A stretch of 64,000 nt of DNA, taken from the NCBI RefSeq assembly GCF_041435055.1, contig NZ_CP108002.1, forward strand, positions 186,001-250,000. Reading direction: 5' to 3'. A model generated the notes under the pieces. The model saw only the letters and a program-made list of their open reading frames with translations. It did no database searches and was not told where the DNA came from. Below, piece by piece: positions 17,003 through 25,847 of the stretch. The position numbers and the translations under genes were made by a program. The number at the start of each line of letters is the position of its first letter. Position 1 is the first letter of the stretch. Source of the stretch: Streptomyces sp. NBC_00341. GTDB lineage: Bacteria > Actinomycetota > Actinomycetes > Streptomycetales > Streptomycetaceae.

Positions 17003-17189
17003 AGAGCCCGGCGGGTGCCACGCCCCGTCGTGAGCCCGAGCCGGTTCTCGCCCAAGCGCAAGGGCGTGCGGTGGCCAAGTACCCACGTACGGTGTTGGGG
17101 TGTTCAATCGGCTTGAGGTCAGTGTGTTGCGCCCGGGGCCCCGATGGGCTGCCCAATTGCAGTTGAGGGTTGATGGCGAGGACGTGGTG

Positions 17190-17312
17190 TCAGAGGTGGT
17201 CGGCGAGGGAGGCCGCGGCCCGTTCGCGAAGGAGGCACTGCCCGCCGACGGACACGGCCCCCTCTGGGCGACCGGCGAGGGGCGACGGGTGATCGGGTGG
17301 TCCTGCGGTCAT
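17190..17312 (-). CDS. Possible small ORF coupled to the drug exporter
   Basis: A 40-residue frame whose ATG overlaps the exporter's TGA in the ATGA arrangement used throughout the window. Codon third positions are mostly G or C (the stretch encoding VSVGGQCLLRERAAASL). No family is recognised. It may be a chance extension. The rest of the gap from 17003 to 17309 shows only a loose CACGCCC/GGGCGTG inverted repeat after the sigma gene. Confidence 0.25.
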   Translation of the reverse strand: MTAGPPDHPSPLAGRPEGAVSVGGQCLLRERAAASLADHL

Positions 17313-18727
17313 CGGGTGGCCCTGCGGGGGAAGCCGAGGGCGACCATGGCCGTCAGGGCGATGCCCGCCGTTGCCACGAAGAGCGCGGTACGCGTGCCGT
17401 CCACCGTGGCCGCCGCCGAGGTGTGCTCGCCGAGACCCGCGATGCCGACCAGGACCGCCAGGCCCACCGCGCCGCCGATCTGCTGGGCCGTGGACGCCAT
17501 GCCGGAGGCGATGCCCTGCTCGTGGCCCTCGATGCCCGCGGCGGCGGCACCGAACATCAGGGTGTAGGCCGTCCCCTGGCCGAGGCCGAGGGCCAGGAAG
17601 CCGGGGATGAGCGCGGCGTAGGAGCCGTCGGCGGCCATGGCGAGGGCCACCGTCGCGGTGCCCGCCGCGCCGAGCGCCAGGCTGCCGGTCATCGCGGTGC
17701 GGGTGCCGAGCCGCGTGGTGGTCCGGCCCGCGAGGAGGGAGCCCGCGGTGATCGCCAGCATCGGGACGAGGTAGGCGAGGCCGGTGCGCAGCGCGCCGTA
17801 GCCGAGCACGCTCTGGAAATAGCCGGTGAGGAAGTACGCGAGGCTGCCGATCGTCGCCATGAAGAGGAACGTCACCGCCATGCCGGTGCACAGGCCGCGG
17901 CCGCGGAGCAGCCGCAGGGGCATCAAGGGGTCGCGGGTACGGGCCTCGATGAGGACGAAGGCGGCCAGCAGGGTCGCGCCCGCCGTGGCGGAGAGGACGA
18001 CCGTCGCGGACAGCCACCCCGACTCCGGGCCCTGGACCAGGGCGACGACCAGGCCCGTGACGCCGAGTGTGGAGGTCAGGGCGCCGGGGAGGTCGATCCG
18101 GCGGCCGGCCCGCCGGGTTGTGTCGGAGGTGATGAGGCGGAAGGCGGCCACCACCGCGATCAGGGCCAGCGGGACATTGACGTACAGCACCGAGCGCCAG
18201 CCGAGGAGTTGAGTCAGTACGCCGCCGAGCAGCGCGCCCACGATGAGTCCGCTGCCGCCCGCCGCGCCCCACACCGAGTAGGCGCGGTTGCGTTCGCGGC
18301 CCTCGGTGAAGAGGGTGCCGACGAGGGTGAGCGTCGCGGGGAAGAGGAACGCGCCGCCGATGCCCTGCACGGCGCGGGCCGCGACCAGCAGAGCGGGTCC
18401 GGTGGCGAGGCCGCCCGCCAGCGACGAGACCCCGTACAGGCTCAGTCCGAGCACGAACGTGCGGCGTGGGCCGAACAGGTCGCAGGCGCGGCCGCCGAGG
18501 AGCAGGAAGCCGCCGAAGGCGACGGCGTACGCGCTGATCACCCACTGGAGGTGCTGCGCGGAGAACCCCAGGCCGCTGCCGATCCGGGGCAGCGCCACGT
18601 AGACGATGTTGTAGTCGACGGAGATGATCAGTTGGGCGAAGGCGAGGAGGGCGAGCGTCGCGGCGCTCGCCCTCCCGCTCCGCGCGCGGGCCGGACGTGG
18701 GCCGGCCCCCGTCGCCGGGGTCGCCAT
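17309..18727 (-). CDS. MFS drug exporter, DHA2 (14-helix) family
   Basis: A 472-residue major-facilitator protein with about 14 hydrophobic helices, typical of EmrB/QacA-type proton-driven multidrug exporters. Landmarks are VALPRIGSGLG in helix 1, the A-loop GGRACDLFGPRRTF after helix 2 and motif C-like GIGGAFLFPATLTLVG in helix 5. Its start overlaps the stop of the AhpD-like gene (ATGA), and both are divergent from a MocR regulator, which is the likely controller. The substrate is unknown; export of an antibiotic or a toxic metabolite is the usual role. Confidence 0.92.
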   Translation of the reverse strand: MATPATGAGPRPARARSGRASAATLALLAFAQLIISVDYNIVYVALPRIGSGLGFSAQHLQWVISAYAVAFGGFLLLGGRACDLFGPRRTFVLGLSLYGVSSLAGGLATGPALLVAARAVQGIGGAFLFPATLTLVGTLFTEGRERNRAYSVWGAAGGSGLIVGALLGGVLTQLLGWRSVLYVNVPLALIAVVAAFRLITSDTTRRAGRRIDLPGALTSTLGVTGLVVALVQGPESGWLSATVVLSATAGATLLAAFVLIEARTRDPLMPLRLLRGRGLCTGMAVTFLFMATIGSLAYFLTGYFQSVLGYGALRTGLAYLVPMLAITAGSLLAGRTTTRLGTRTAMTGSLALGAAGTATVALAMAADGSYAALIPGFLALGLGQGTAYTLMFGAAAAGIEGHEQGIASGMASTAQQIGGAVGLAVLVGIAGLGEHTSAAATVDGTRTALFVATAGIALTAMVALGFPRRATR

Positions 18728-19293
18728 CAGTGGGCTGCCCTCTCGTCCTCGCCCGCGATCTTCGCGGTGCTCAGGGCGATGCGGTTCCAGGTGTTGATGG
18801 TGAAGATCAGGGCGAGGACGCGGGCCAGTTCCGGCTCGTCGAAGTGGCGGGCGGCCTGCGCGTAGACGTCATCGGGAACGCCGTCGTGGGAGACCAGGGT
18901 GACCGCCTCGGTCAGGGCGAGGGCGGCCTGCTCCTTCTCGGTGAAGAAGCGACGGGCCTCGCGCCATACGCCGATCATGTGCAGCCTGGCCTCGTCCTCG
19001 CCGGCCTTGCGGGCGTCGGAGGTGTGCATGTGGAGGCAGTAGGCGCAGCCGTTGAGGAGCGAGGCACGGATCTGGATCAGCTCGACGAGGGCCGGGTCGA
19101 GGCCCTCGCGGGCGGCGGCATCGAAGCCGATGAGGGCCTTGAACGCTTTGGGGGCGGCTTTGGCGAAGTTGATGCGCGGTGCGTGGTCGTGGGCGGTGGC
19201 GGGCGCGTGGGGTGCGGTCCGGGTGGTGTGGGGTGCGGTCGGAGTGGTGTGCACTGCGGTCCGGGTGGTGCGCGCGTTGTCTGTCATGATCAT
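18727..19293 (-). CDS. AhpD-like / carboxymuconolactone decarboxylase family protein
   Basis: A 188-residue protein with a low-complexity N-terminus rich in Thr, Ala, Pro and His (residues 1-40; repeated TAPHTTRTAPH-like units) followed by a CMD/AhpD helical core. The redox motif is complete: GCAYCLHMHT gives C-x-x-C-x3-H, preceded by the ELIQIRAS helix. Such proteins act as alkylhydroperoxidases or thiol-disulphide partners. ATG at 19293 or 19287 is possible. It is the first gene of a two-gene unit with the exporter. CMD proteins are classic targets of ECF41 sigma factors, one of which lies 1.7 kb away, but no ECF41 promoter was found here. Confidence 0.88.
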   Translation of the reverse strand: MIMTDNARTTRTAVHTTPTAPHTTRTAPHAPATAHDHAPRINFAKAAPKAFKALIGFDAAAREGLDPALVELIQIRASLLNGCAYCLHMHTSDARKAGEDEARLHMIGVWREARRFFTEKEQAALALTEAVTLVSHDGVPDDVYAQAARHFDEPELARVLALIFTINTWNRIALSTAKIAGEDERAAH

Positions 19294-19334
19294 GAATCTA
19301 GGGCCGTGAAAGACCTCGGGTAAGGTTCATTTTC

Positions 19335-20798
19335 ATGTCGGAATCATGGGTCAATCTGGCGGAGCGCATCGGCAGTGACCTGTATCTGGAGCTGTCGGGT
19401 CCCGGCAGTCGCCGCGCCGTTCTCATCCGCGCGCTGCGGGACGCCGTGCGCGAGGGACTGCTCGCGCCGGGCACCCGTCTGCCGCCCTACCGCTCACTCG
19501 CCGCCGACCTGGGCCTGGCCCGCAACACGGTCGCCGACGCCTACGCGGAACTGGTCGCCGAGGGCTGGCTGACCGCGCGTCAGGGTTCCGGGACGCGGGT
19601 GGCGGAAGGTGCCGCGCCGTCCCCGCGCGCCCGGAAGCCGAAGCCCGCTCCCGTGCGGCCCACCCCCCACCCGCACAACCTGCGCCAGGGCGTTCCGGAG
19701 GCCGCCTCCTTCCCTCGCACGGCCTGGCTCGCGGCCGCCCGGCGCGCGCTCGGCGCCGCACCGGACGAGGTCTTCGGGCCCGGCGATCCACGTGGCCGAA
19801 TCGAGCTGCGCCGCGCGCTCACCGACTATCTGACGCGCGTCCGCGGGGTTCGCGTCGATCCCGAGCGGATCGTGGTGTGCTCAGGCTTCGCGCACGCGCT
19901 GCGGCTGCTTTTCGACGGCTCGCGCGGCGCTGGCGGCGCGACGCTGCGCGGTCCCTTCGCGGTGGAGTCGTACGGGCTCCGCTTCCACACCGACATCCTG
20001 GAGGGCTCCGGCGTTCGGACGGTACCGCTGGACCTGGACGAACAGGGCGCCCTTGTCGAGCAGTTGGCCGAGAGGCCACGGGTGCGCGGCGTACTGCTCA
20101 CGCCCGCACACCAATTCCCGACCGGCGGCCCGCTGCACCCGGCCCGACGCGCCGCGGTCATCGACTGGGCCCGCACCAGTGACGGACTGGTCCTCGAGGA
20201 CGACTACGACGGGGAGTTCCGCTACGACCGCGTGCCGGTCGGCGCCGTGCAGGGCCTGGATCCCGAACGGGTCGTCTACCTCGGCTCCGTCAGCAAGAGC
20301 CTGTCCCCCGCGGTGCGCGTCGGCTGGATGGTGCTGCCCGTCCGGCTCGTCGACAGCGTGCTCGCCGCCAAGGGCACACGGGAGGCGTCGGTGAGCGTCC
20401 TCGACCAGCTCACGCTCGCCGACTTCATCGCATCCGGGCAGTACGACCGTCACATCCGCCGGATGCGGCAGCGCTACCGGCTCCGCCGCGACCGGCTCGT
20501 CACGGCCCTCGCCGAACAGGCCCCGCACATCGCGGCAACCGGCGTCGCGGCGGGACTTCATGCCGTCCTTCGGCTGCCGCCCGGCACGGAGGCGTCCGCG
20601 GTCAAGGCCGCGTCCTGGCAGGGGATCGCGCTGGACGGCCTCGCCGGGTTCCGGCACCCTCGGGCCTCGATGCCGGCCAGGGACGGTCTGGTCATCGGGT
20701 ACTCGACGCCGGCGGAACACGCGTACGGGGCAGCGGTCGAGGCGTTGCTCCGGGCGCTGCCACCCGGCGCCGCCGAGTCCCTGGCCTCGTGGCCGTGA
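19335..20798 (+). CDS. MocR/PdxR-type regulator (GntR helix-turn-helix fused to aminotransferase domain)
   Basis: A 487-residue regulator. The GntR winged helix (about 22-90; TRLPPYRSLAADLGLARNTV) is joined by a proline-rich linker (about 95-115; ARKPKPAPVRPTP) to a fold-type I aminotransferase domain (about 130-480). The lysine that would bind pyridoxal phosphate is present in GSVSKSLSPAVRVGW (about residue 320), and the preceding EDDYDGEFRYD motif is conserved. It is divergent from the AhpD/exporter unit with only 41 bases between starts, so it very likely controls that pair and itself. Effector is probably PLP with an amine or amino acid. Confidence 0.93.
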   Translation: MSESWVNLAERIGSDLYLELSGPGSRRAVLIRALRDAVREGLLAPGTRLPPYRSLAADLGLARNTVADAYAELVAEGWLTARQGSGTRVAEGAAPSPRARKPKPAPVRPTPHPHNLRQGVPEAASFPRTAWLAAARRALGAAPDEVFGPGDPRGRIELRRALTDYLTRVRGVRVDPERIVVCSGFAHALRLLFDGSRGAGGATLRGPFAVESYGLRFHTDILEGSGVRTVPLDLDEQGALVEQLAERPRVRGVLLTPAHQFPTGGPLHPARRAAVIDWARTSDGLVLEDDYDGEFRYDRVPVGAVQGLDPERVVYLGSVSKSLSPAVRVGWMVLPVRLVDSVLAAKGTREASVSVLDQLTLADFIASGQYDRHIRRMRQRYRLRRDRLVTALAEQAPHIAATGVAAGLHAVLRLPPGTEASAVKAASWQGIALDGLAGFRHPRASMPARDGLVIGYSTPAEHAYGAAVEALLRALPPGAAESLASWP

Positions 20799-20955
20799 GG
20801 CCGCCCCGGTCTTCTCGACCGTCTTCTCGACGACGTACGGGATCCTCGTGAGCTCGGGGCTCCTCGGATCGCGGCCCGGCGAACGGCCCCGTTCTTTACG
20901 CGCCCTGCGTGGAGTGGGAAGTTGGAGGGCCGACGGCTCCTGCGGAAGGGATCGC

Positions 20956-21456
20956 ATGGCCTCGGACCACGACATGCTGTGGCCTCGCTGCGCGTACCTG
21001 GGTCGTGCCCTGCTGCCACTACTCGACCAGGAGGTGTGGCGCCGGGATCGCCGACGAGAGGGGCTGCGGGGTTGGGGCATCGACACGGCGGTGGGGGAAC
21101 GGCTCATCGAGGTCATCGCGGCCTTGACAGGCCACGCTGTCGCACTGGACGCTTCCTTGTCCGCAGCCGAGTTCGAGAACCTGCCCCTCAGCACCGTGGC
21201 CGACGCGGCGACCGGCAAGTGCGACTTCGAGCTACTCGTCGGACTCCCGGACATCTTCGCCGACGAGCGCGACGAAATCGCCGTCAAGATCTTCCGGCTC
21301 TACGCCTACAGAGGCGGCCGGACCAGTCTCCAGCTCATTCGACTGGGCACGGAAGTACGCCGTACGTTGACCGTCCTTGCCGCCCGCGAGCCGTCACCGT
21401 CCCCGACGTGCGCGGACATCTTCCGCCGGGCGGCCGCGGCCAACCTGCCGCAGTAG
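20956..21456 (+). CDS. Hypothetical protein
   Basis: A 166-residue protein of no recognised family. ATG 20956 follows GGAAGGG at good spacing, and third positions are strongly G/C. It is a mixed helical protein with no signal peptide or membrane segment; notable stretches are ERLIEVIAALTGHAVALD and DEIAVKIFRLYAYRGGRTSL, and it ends FRRAAAANLPQ. It stands alone between the MocR gene and a decayed region. It could be a soluble accessory protein; no function is proposed. Confidence 0.6.
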   Translation: MASDHDMLWPRCAYLGRALLPLLDQEVWRRDRRREGLRGWGIDTAVGERLIEVIAALTGHAVALDASLSAAEFENLPLSTVADAATGKCDFELLVGLPDIFADERDEIAVKIFRLYAYRGGRTSLQLIRLGTEVRRTLTVLAAREPSPSPTCADIFRRAAAANLPQ

Positions 21457-21574
21457 GCACACCGGCTCCGCGCCGTTGCCCCTCACCCGACCGGGTGGCT
21501 CCGCAGATCCTGACTCCGTCAACATCCGCTCCTCCAGGTCCAGTACTGGTCCCGGGACTTCGGCCCGGCCCCTG

Positions 21575-22120
21575 TCATGCGGCTCGCGGCCCACCCGGTG
21601 AGGAAGCCCACCGGTTTGGGCAGGATGGCGGCTGACTCCCTGATCCTGCCCCAGAGCGCGCCGCCAAGACGGCCTCCGGCCTCGTCATGATCGACAAGCC
21701 GCAGAACGCGAGGGCCGGAGCCCGCCCGCGTTCATATCCGGCCTCAAAGAGGGGAACTGAGCCCCGCTCCCGTGGGCAGGGAATGACCGCCCTGCATGAC
21801 GTAGGCGAGAGACCGTCCGCGACCAGGGTCGGGAACTCCCGCCGGCTCTCGGTGTACGGGAACATCTCGGCGTCCCTGCCGAAGGCGATCTTCGCCTCGG
21901 CCTCCGTGGGACGCCGCAGTCCTTCCGCCAGATCCTCCCCGAAACGGCGGTAGGCACCGCGCATCTTGGGCGGCTGGTCCTCCCAGAGATCCTCGTCGTC
22001 CAGCCTCTCCAGGAAGTACGTCTGTGCGTACTGGGTCGGTACGAGGTAGGTGCCGTACTCGGCCGTGAGCGCGTAGGCCGTAGGGGTGGCCAGACAGGCG
22101 TGCTCGATGAGCGGATCCAA
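21575..22120 (-). pseudogene. Decayed hypothetical gene
   Basis: The frame starts at a TTG and its first 100 or so codons look genuine, with G/C third positions and a natural composition (TAYALTAEYGTYLVP, EDLWEDQPPKMRGAYRRFGE). The last 70 residues look like random reading, and a better continuation appears in another frame near 21800 (LAYVMQGGHSLP), so a frameshift is likely. No family is recognised. The stretch 21457-22404 holds nothing else I can support. Confidence 0.35.
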
Positions 22121-22404
22121 CCGCCCTGTCGACGGCCGGCGGGCGTGCTGCCGTGGGGGTGGGTCGGGTTTGATGCCCGGGTGGGGTCAGGATGTCGCAC
22201 GCTGCCATCGCTCCCGCCGGGCCGGAACGGACACCGAGCGAGGCCGCGGGCCGCTGCGGTCCTGCCCACACGGCTGCGGTGGGGTGCCCGGCCGTCAAAA
22301 AATCTCCCGAACACCGAACCGCTCTGAGACATCACACATCTTCAGGGGCGTAGGCGCGCATCACCTCGCGCGCCGATTCGTACACGAGGGGAACCCGAAA
22401 CTTC

Positions 22405-22947
22405 ATGAAGAGCAAGCTGACCGTCGTGACCCTAGCGGCCGTCGTCGTCGCCGGGACCGCCACTTTCGCAGTACCGGCGTCGGCCGCCTCCGCCAAAGCG
22501 CAGCCGACCCGCTGTCACACCGCTGACTTGAAGGCAGGCTTCGCCCTGGGCGGTGACGCGACGCCGGAGATGAATCAGACCAAGAAGCAGACCCAGGCGT
22601 TCATCTGGTTCACCAACCAGAGCAAGCGCACCTGCACCCTGTCCGGCTTCGCCGGTGTCGACATGATCGGCGCTCAGAAGACTGACGGCACCTGGTCGGT
22701 GGCGCGTTCATCCAAGAAGGCCCCGAAGTTCCCCCTGAAGCACGGGGACACGGTGGACTTCAGCATCACCCTGCTGCCGGTGGCCAAGTCCACGCCGCAG
22801 AAGCAGAAGTTCGTTCCGGCGAAGTTCCTGGTCACCCCGCCGAACGAGACGAAGCACTTCACCCTGAAGTGGCCGTTCGGCGGCCAGATCCTCAAGCAGG
22901 ATGGCGCCACGCACCCGGCGACCTACCTCAACCCGATCGGGCTGTAA
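22405..22947 (+). CDS. Secreted DUF4232-domain protein
   Basis: A 180-residue exported protein. A signal peptide (1-27) ends at VPASAASA. The mature part is one DUF4232-like domain: TRCHTADLKAGFALGG at the front with its cysteine, SKRTCTLSGFAGVDMIG with the second cysteine, then FVPAKFLVTPPNET and TYLNPIGL at the end. The two cysteines probably form a disulphide. These domains are common in secreted or lipid-linked actinobacterial proteins and may bind a ligand or the cell wall; function is unknown. The coding sequence is unusually lysine-rich for this genome, suggesting a basic surface protein. Monocistronic. Confidence 0.85.
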   Translation: MKSKLTVVTLAAVVVAGTATFAVPASAASAKAQPTRCHTADLKAGFALGGDATPEMNQTKKQTQAFIWFTNQSKRTCTLSGFAGVDMIGAQKTDGTWSVARSSKKAPKFPLKHGDTVDFSITLLPVAKSTPQKQKFVPAKFLVTPPNETKHFTLKWPFGGQILKQDGATHPATYLNPIGL

Positions 22948-23117
22948 CCAAGCGCGCGGCCTCGGAGCCTCCCTCCGGTAACGGGCGCTCACAACAGGGC
23001 ACTTCTTGGAGACGAGCGTCTCGTGGGCGGCCACGGTCCACGTGGTGGTGGGGGCAAGCGGGGTACGGGCTTCGGCGCCGGATCGCAGTGTGTCGGTCAG
23101 GGGCGCCGGGCCTGGTC

Positions 23118-23335
23118 GCATGACGGTTCGGGGGCGGTCGGGCTGCCGGGGCGCGGTTGCTCGCTGGTCTCGCTGAGGTGACCGGACTGACCGCCGCGTA
23201 CTCCACTGCGCTCAGGCCGCTGCGGCCGCCGGGCATGAGCCGGGCCGGATCGCCGCCGATCTACCGCCTCACTCACGGTGGACGCCGCTTGCGCCGGCGG
23301 ATCTCAGCGAGCTTGCCATGGCGACACGAACCGGC
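23118..23335 (+). pseudogene. IS1380-family transposase N-terminal remnant, frameshifted
   Basis: Around 23150-23230 the sequence encodes ARLLAGLAEVTGLTAAYST and ALRPLRPPG, which matches the start of IS1380-type transposases from memory. The expected HEPGRIAADL continuation follows at about 23234-23263 but in another frame, and an ADLSELAMATRT-like piece follows in yet another. At least two frameshifts and the loss of the rest of the gene show an old, dead insertion. Boundaries are approximate and no terminal repeats were found. The rest of 22948-23751 shows only a small GCCC-ATAA-GGGC hairpin near 23635. Confidence 0.6.
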
Positions 23336-23751
23336 CACGGCATTCCACCGCCTTGCCCACTGACCCGACCAGTCGGCTGACCGACGCCACCTGCCCGCCC
23401 ACGATCCGAGGGGCCCCCGGAAAACCTGGCCACAGCGCCGGAATTCCGCCATGACCTGACAGCGAAATCGCCTCGCTCGCCCAACGGTTGATGATCATGG
23501 ATACCACTTCATCGCAACCGAAACAGTGAGGCTGGCAGCCCGTCGGCCGCCTGGGCGCCGGGCACCGGGCGCGGAGCTCCCGGTCTCTGCCCGGACGGCC
23601 GCAGGCGGGGAGAGTTAAGGACAAATTTCGCCCATAAGGGCTGTTTGAGGTCGTTGGATCATTGTGTGAAGTTTGGGGTGGTGTGTTCGTGTGCAGATTG
23701 CGAGTGTCGGCCGTGGAGCATCTGCGGTCACGCACTTCGAGAGGCTTCCTC

Positions 23752-24378
23752 ATGCGCTTCATGCGCACCACTGCTCTTTCCCGGACACTCCTGGTCTCAG
23801 TGATCACGGTGACCGGGCTCACCGCCGCCCCTGCCCTGGCTTCCGCGTCGGCCCGTGCCGAGATGGGCAGCGTCCGGGACGTGGGTGGCTTCAGTCTCCT
23901 GGGGCTTCCGGGGGGTAATGGGGCTAACGGTGTGGGCACCGGTGGTGGGATCGGCGGCCTGGGCGGTACCGGTGGCGCGGCCGGTGCCAACGGCAATGGC
24001 GGCACCGGGGGTGACGGCGGCAATGCAAGCGGCAGCGCCGGCGTCGGTGGCGCGGGCGGTGCCGGCGGCGCCGGGGGTGCCAACGGCAACGGCGGTAGCG
24101 GCGGTTCCGGAGGCGGAGCCGCCCTGGGGGGTATCGGAGGCAAGGGCGGTGCGGGCGGTGTCGGCAACGCGGGTGCCGGTATCGCCGGTGGCAGGGGCGG
24201 CAACGGCGGAGCGTCCACGGTCGGTGGCGGACACAAGGGCGGTACCGGCGGTGCGGGTGGCGCGGCCAGCCCGGTGTGTCCCGGCAAGCCCGGTGGCAAC
24301 GGCACTGCCGCCACGTTCACTGCGGACGGCACTACCGGTGCCACCGGCGCCGCCGGAAACTCCACCCTTCCCTGCTGA
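23752..24378 (+). CDS. Glycine-rich secreted repeat protein 1
   Basis: A 208-residue exported protein. The signal peptide (1-34) ends APALASASA. The mature chain is almost entirely GGxGG and GGAGG-type repeats with interspersed Ala, Asn, Thr and Ser (for example GGTGGAAGANGNGGTGGDGG), superficially like mycobacterial PGRS regions. Two cysteines sit near the C-terminus (SPVCPGKPGG and the last residue), which may form a disulphide or anchor the end. There is no LPXTG or membrane anchor. ATG 23752 has AGAGG 7 bases upstream. A hairpin terminator follows. It is probably a cell-surface or matrix protein; function unknown. A paralogue follows at 24765. Confidence 0.85.
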   Translation: MRFMRTTALSRTLLVSVITVTGLTAAPALASASARAEMGSVRDVGGFSLLGLPGGNGANGVGTGGGIGGLGGTGGAAGANGNGGTGGDGGNASGSAGVGGAGGAGGAGGANGNGGSGGSGGGAALGGIGGKGGAGGVGNAGAGIAGGRGGNGGASTVGGGHKGGTGGAGGAASPVCPGKPGGNGTAATFTADGTTGATGAAGNSTLPC

Positions 24379-24437
24379 ACCGACCCCCGCGGGGACTGCC
24401 GAGCCAGCTCCCGTAGGACGACACGTATCCCTCGGTG

Positions 24438-24474
24438 CCGCCCCGCCTCTACAGACGCTGTAAATGCGGGGCGG
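24438..24474 (+). terminator. Strong hairpin after glycine-rich gene 1
   Basis: CCGCCCCGC (24438-24446) pairs with GCGGGGCGG (24466-24474). The loop itself contains TACAG-acg-CTGTA, so the stem continues to about 14 bp with a small internal mismatch. It starts 60 bases after the stop. There is no T run, which is common for terminators in this kind of genome. Confidence 0.7.
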
Positions 24475-24672
24475 TTCCAGCCTGACGGTCCGGCCCGCAG
24501 GCTTACCCGTCCGCACGGTATGCCTGACAGAGAGATGCTTGGGTGCCGCGAAGTTCAGACTTGCCGGGCGCCATGACCTGGCCGTCTATGGCGAGCAGGA
24601 CATGCCTGCCCCACTGGAAACAGTCCGGGATCTCGCCGACTTCCGGCCGGCCCGCGGCACGAAAACCGGTTC

Positions 24673-24690
24673 GGGGAACGGATATTCCCC
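24673..24690. promoter_or_regulatory. Inverted repeat upstream of glycine-rich gene 2
   Basis: GGGGAA-cggata-TTCCCC, a perfect 6-bp inverted repeat 75 bases upstream of the second glycine-rich gene. It could be an operator. A direct repeat containing CTGACCCGC lies between it and the start. Nothing else is seen in 24475-24764. Confidence 0.3.
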
Positions 24691-24764
24691 ACTTGATTCC
24701 GCACCGGCCTGATGCAGTGACCCGCACTGACCCGCGCTTTACCTGAGTCCGAGGAAACCCCGTC

Positions 24765-25412
24765 ATGAACAGGAACCAGACCGCCACTCTCCTCGCCCTG
24801 CCCACGTTCTTCGCCGGCGCAGCACTCTTTCTCGGCTCTCCCGTCGCGGCCTCCGCCCTCGCCTGCACCGCCGGCACCGCGGGCGTCGCGGGTGCCAATG
24901 GCAACTCCTCCCATCCCAACGGTTTTCCCGGCACCGCGGGCGGCCCCGCGACCGGAGCCGGGGACTGCGCCGGCGGTGCGGGGGGTCCCCCCGGCGGCAA
25001 CGGTGTTCTGGGCGGTGTCGGCGGTGTCGGCGGCAACGGCGGTGCCGGCCTCGGCAGTGGTTCCGGCGGAGCAGGTGCTCTCGGTGGCAACGCCGGCCCC
25101 AACGGCGCCGCGGGCGGCAACGGCGGCAACGGCGGCAACGGCAGCTCCGGTGGCGCCTACCCGGGTGGTGCCGCAGGTATCGGCGGGGCGGGGGGCCTGA
25201 GCTCTGGAGGCGCCCTCAACTTCGGCGGCAACGGCGGTGACGGGGGCAACGGCGGCGCCAAGTCGGGTGCCGGCGCCGACGGCGTCTGCGGTATCGGCGG
25301 CGCCGGCGGCAACGCCACCGGTGGCCTCCTCTTCCACGGCGGAATCGGAGGGACGGGCGGGACCTTCGGCTTGGGAAGCCCCTGCGCGAACGGAGCCCAC
25401 GGAACACCGTGA
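24765..25412 (+). CDS. Glycine-rich secreted repeat protein 2
   Basis: A 215-residue exported paralogue of the preceding protein. The signal peptide (about 1-30) ends GSPVAASA. The mature chain opens with LACTAGTAGVAGANGN and then runs through GGNGG, GGVGG and GGAGG repeats. Four cysteines are spread along it (ALAC, GDCAGG, GVCGIGG, GSPCANG), unlike copy 1, so disulphide bonding may fix separate loops. ATG 24765 follows GAGGAAA. A strong hairpin 85 bases past the stop probably ends the transcript. Function is unknown; a surface or spore-coat role is a guess based on composition and export. Confidence 0.85.
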   Translation: MNRNQTATLLALPTFFAGAALFLGSPVAASALACTAGTAGVAGANGNSSHPNGFPGTAGGPATGAGDCAGGAGGPPGGNGVLGGVGGVGGNGGAGLGSGSGGAGALGGNAGPNGAAGGNGGNGGNGSSGGAYPGGAAGIGGAGGLSSGGALNFGGNGGDGGNGGAKSGAGADGVCGIGGAGGNATGGLLFHGGIGGTGGTFGLGSPCANGAHGTP

Positions 25413-25496
25413 CCCACCGCCACCGGTGCCCCGCGCCATCCCCTGGCCGAGGACACCGGGTGCGGCCCCCGCCTGTGACGGCCGCATGCTGACCAT

Positions 25497-25536
25497 CTCG
25501 CCACTGAGAGCCGGAGAGCCGACTCCCAGTGGCGAG
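25497..25536 (+). terminator. Strong hairpin after glycine-rich gene 2
   Basis: CTCGCCACTG (25497-25506) pairs perfectly with CAGTGGCGAG (25527-25536), and the stem can be extended inward past a bulge. It lies 85 bases after the stop codon. Confidence 0.65.
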
Positions 25537-25847
25537 GAGCCCCCGGATCTGGCGTGCGCACGGACCGGGTAACGCCGGGAAGCGACGGCGTACGCACGGG
25601 CCACGGCTGCGTCCCCGCCGTACCCGCTTCCCTGACGCCGTCTCTTGTAGTCCGACCGGTTCTGCCTGGTGTGTTTCCTCAACGGCTCCGACGCGCACCG
25701 TCGTGTTCCTGGGACAAGTCCACCAGGGGTGTCAGGACGCCGGGAGGGGCGGGACAGCAACGGGCAGCACACAACCTGCTGCTGCTGCGGCGGTCTTGAG
25801 GGCGGGGGCAGCCGCATCGTTGGCCGTTTTCTGGGCCTTGAGGGCCG
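25537..25847. other. Intergenic stretch without a recognisable gene
   Basis: Both strands were read. Codon third-position bias is weak in every frame and no family motif, repeat or inverted repeat of note was seen. It separates the hairpin after glycine-rich gene 2 from the convergent alanine-rich gene. Confidence 0.5.

Noticed and set aside
17017..17070. CACGCCC/GGGCGTG pair after the ECF41 sigma gene as a terminator
   Set aside because: Only 7 bp with a loop of about 40 bases; too weak to call.
18727..19293. AhpD-like gene as a direct ECF41 target
   Set aside because: Carboxymuconolactone decarboxylase genes are typical ECF41 targets and the sigma gene is near, but no TGTCAC-N16/17-CGTC sequence is visible upstream.
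23752..25412. Glycine-rich repeats as collagen or as a CRISPR or tandem DNA repeat
   Set aside because: There is no strict Gly-x-y period of three and no uniform repeat/spacer structure; repeats are at protein level with varied DNA.
23797..25817. Minus-strand proline- or arginine-rich frames opposite the glycine-rich genes
   Set aside because: Glycine-rich codons read backwards give Pro, Arg and Ala runs automatically; no signal peptide or ribosome site supports them.
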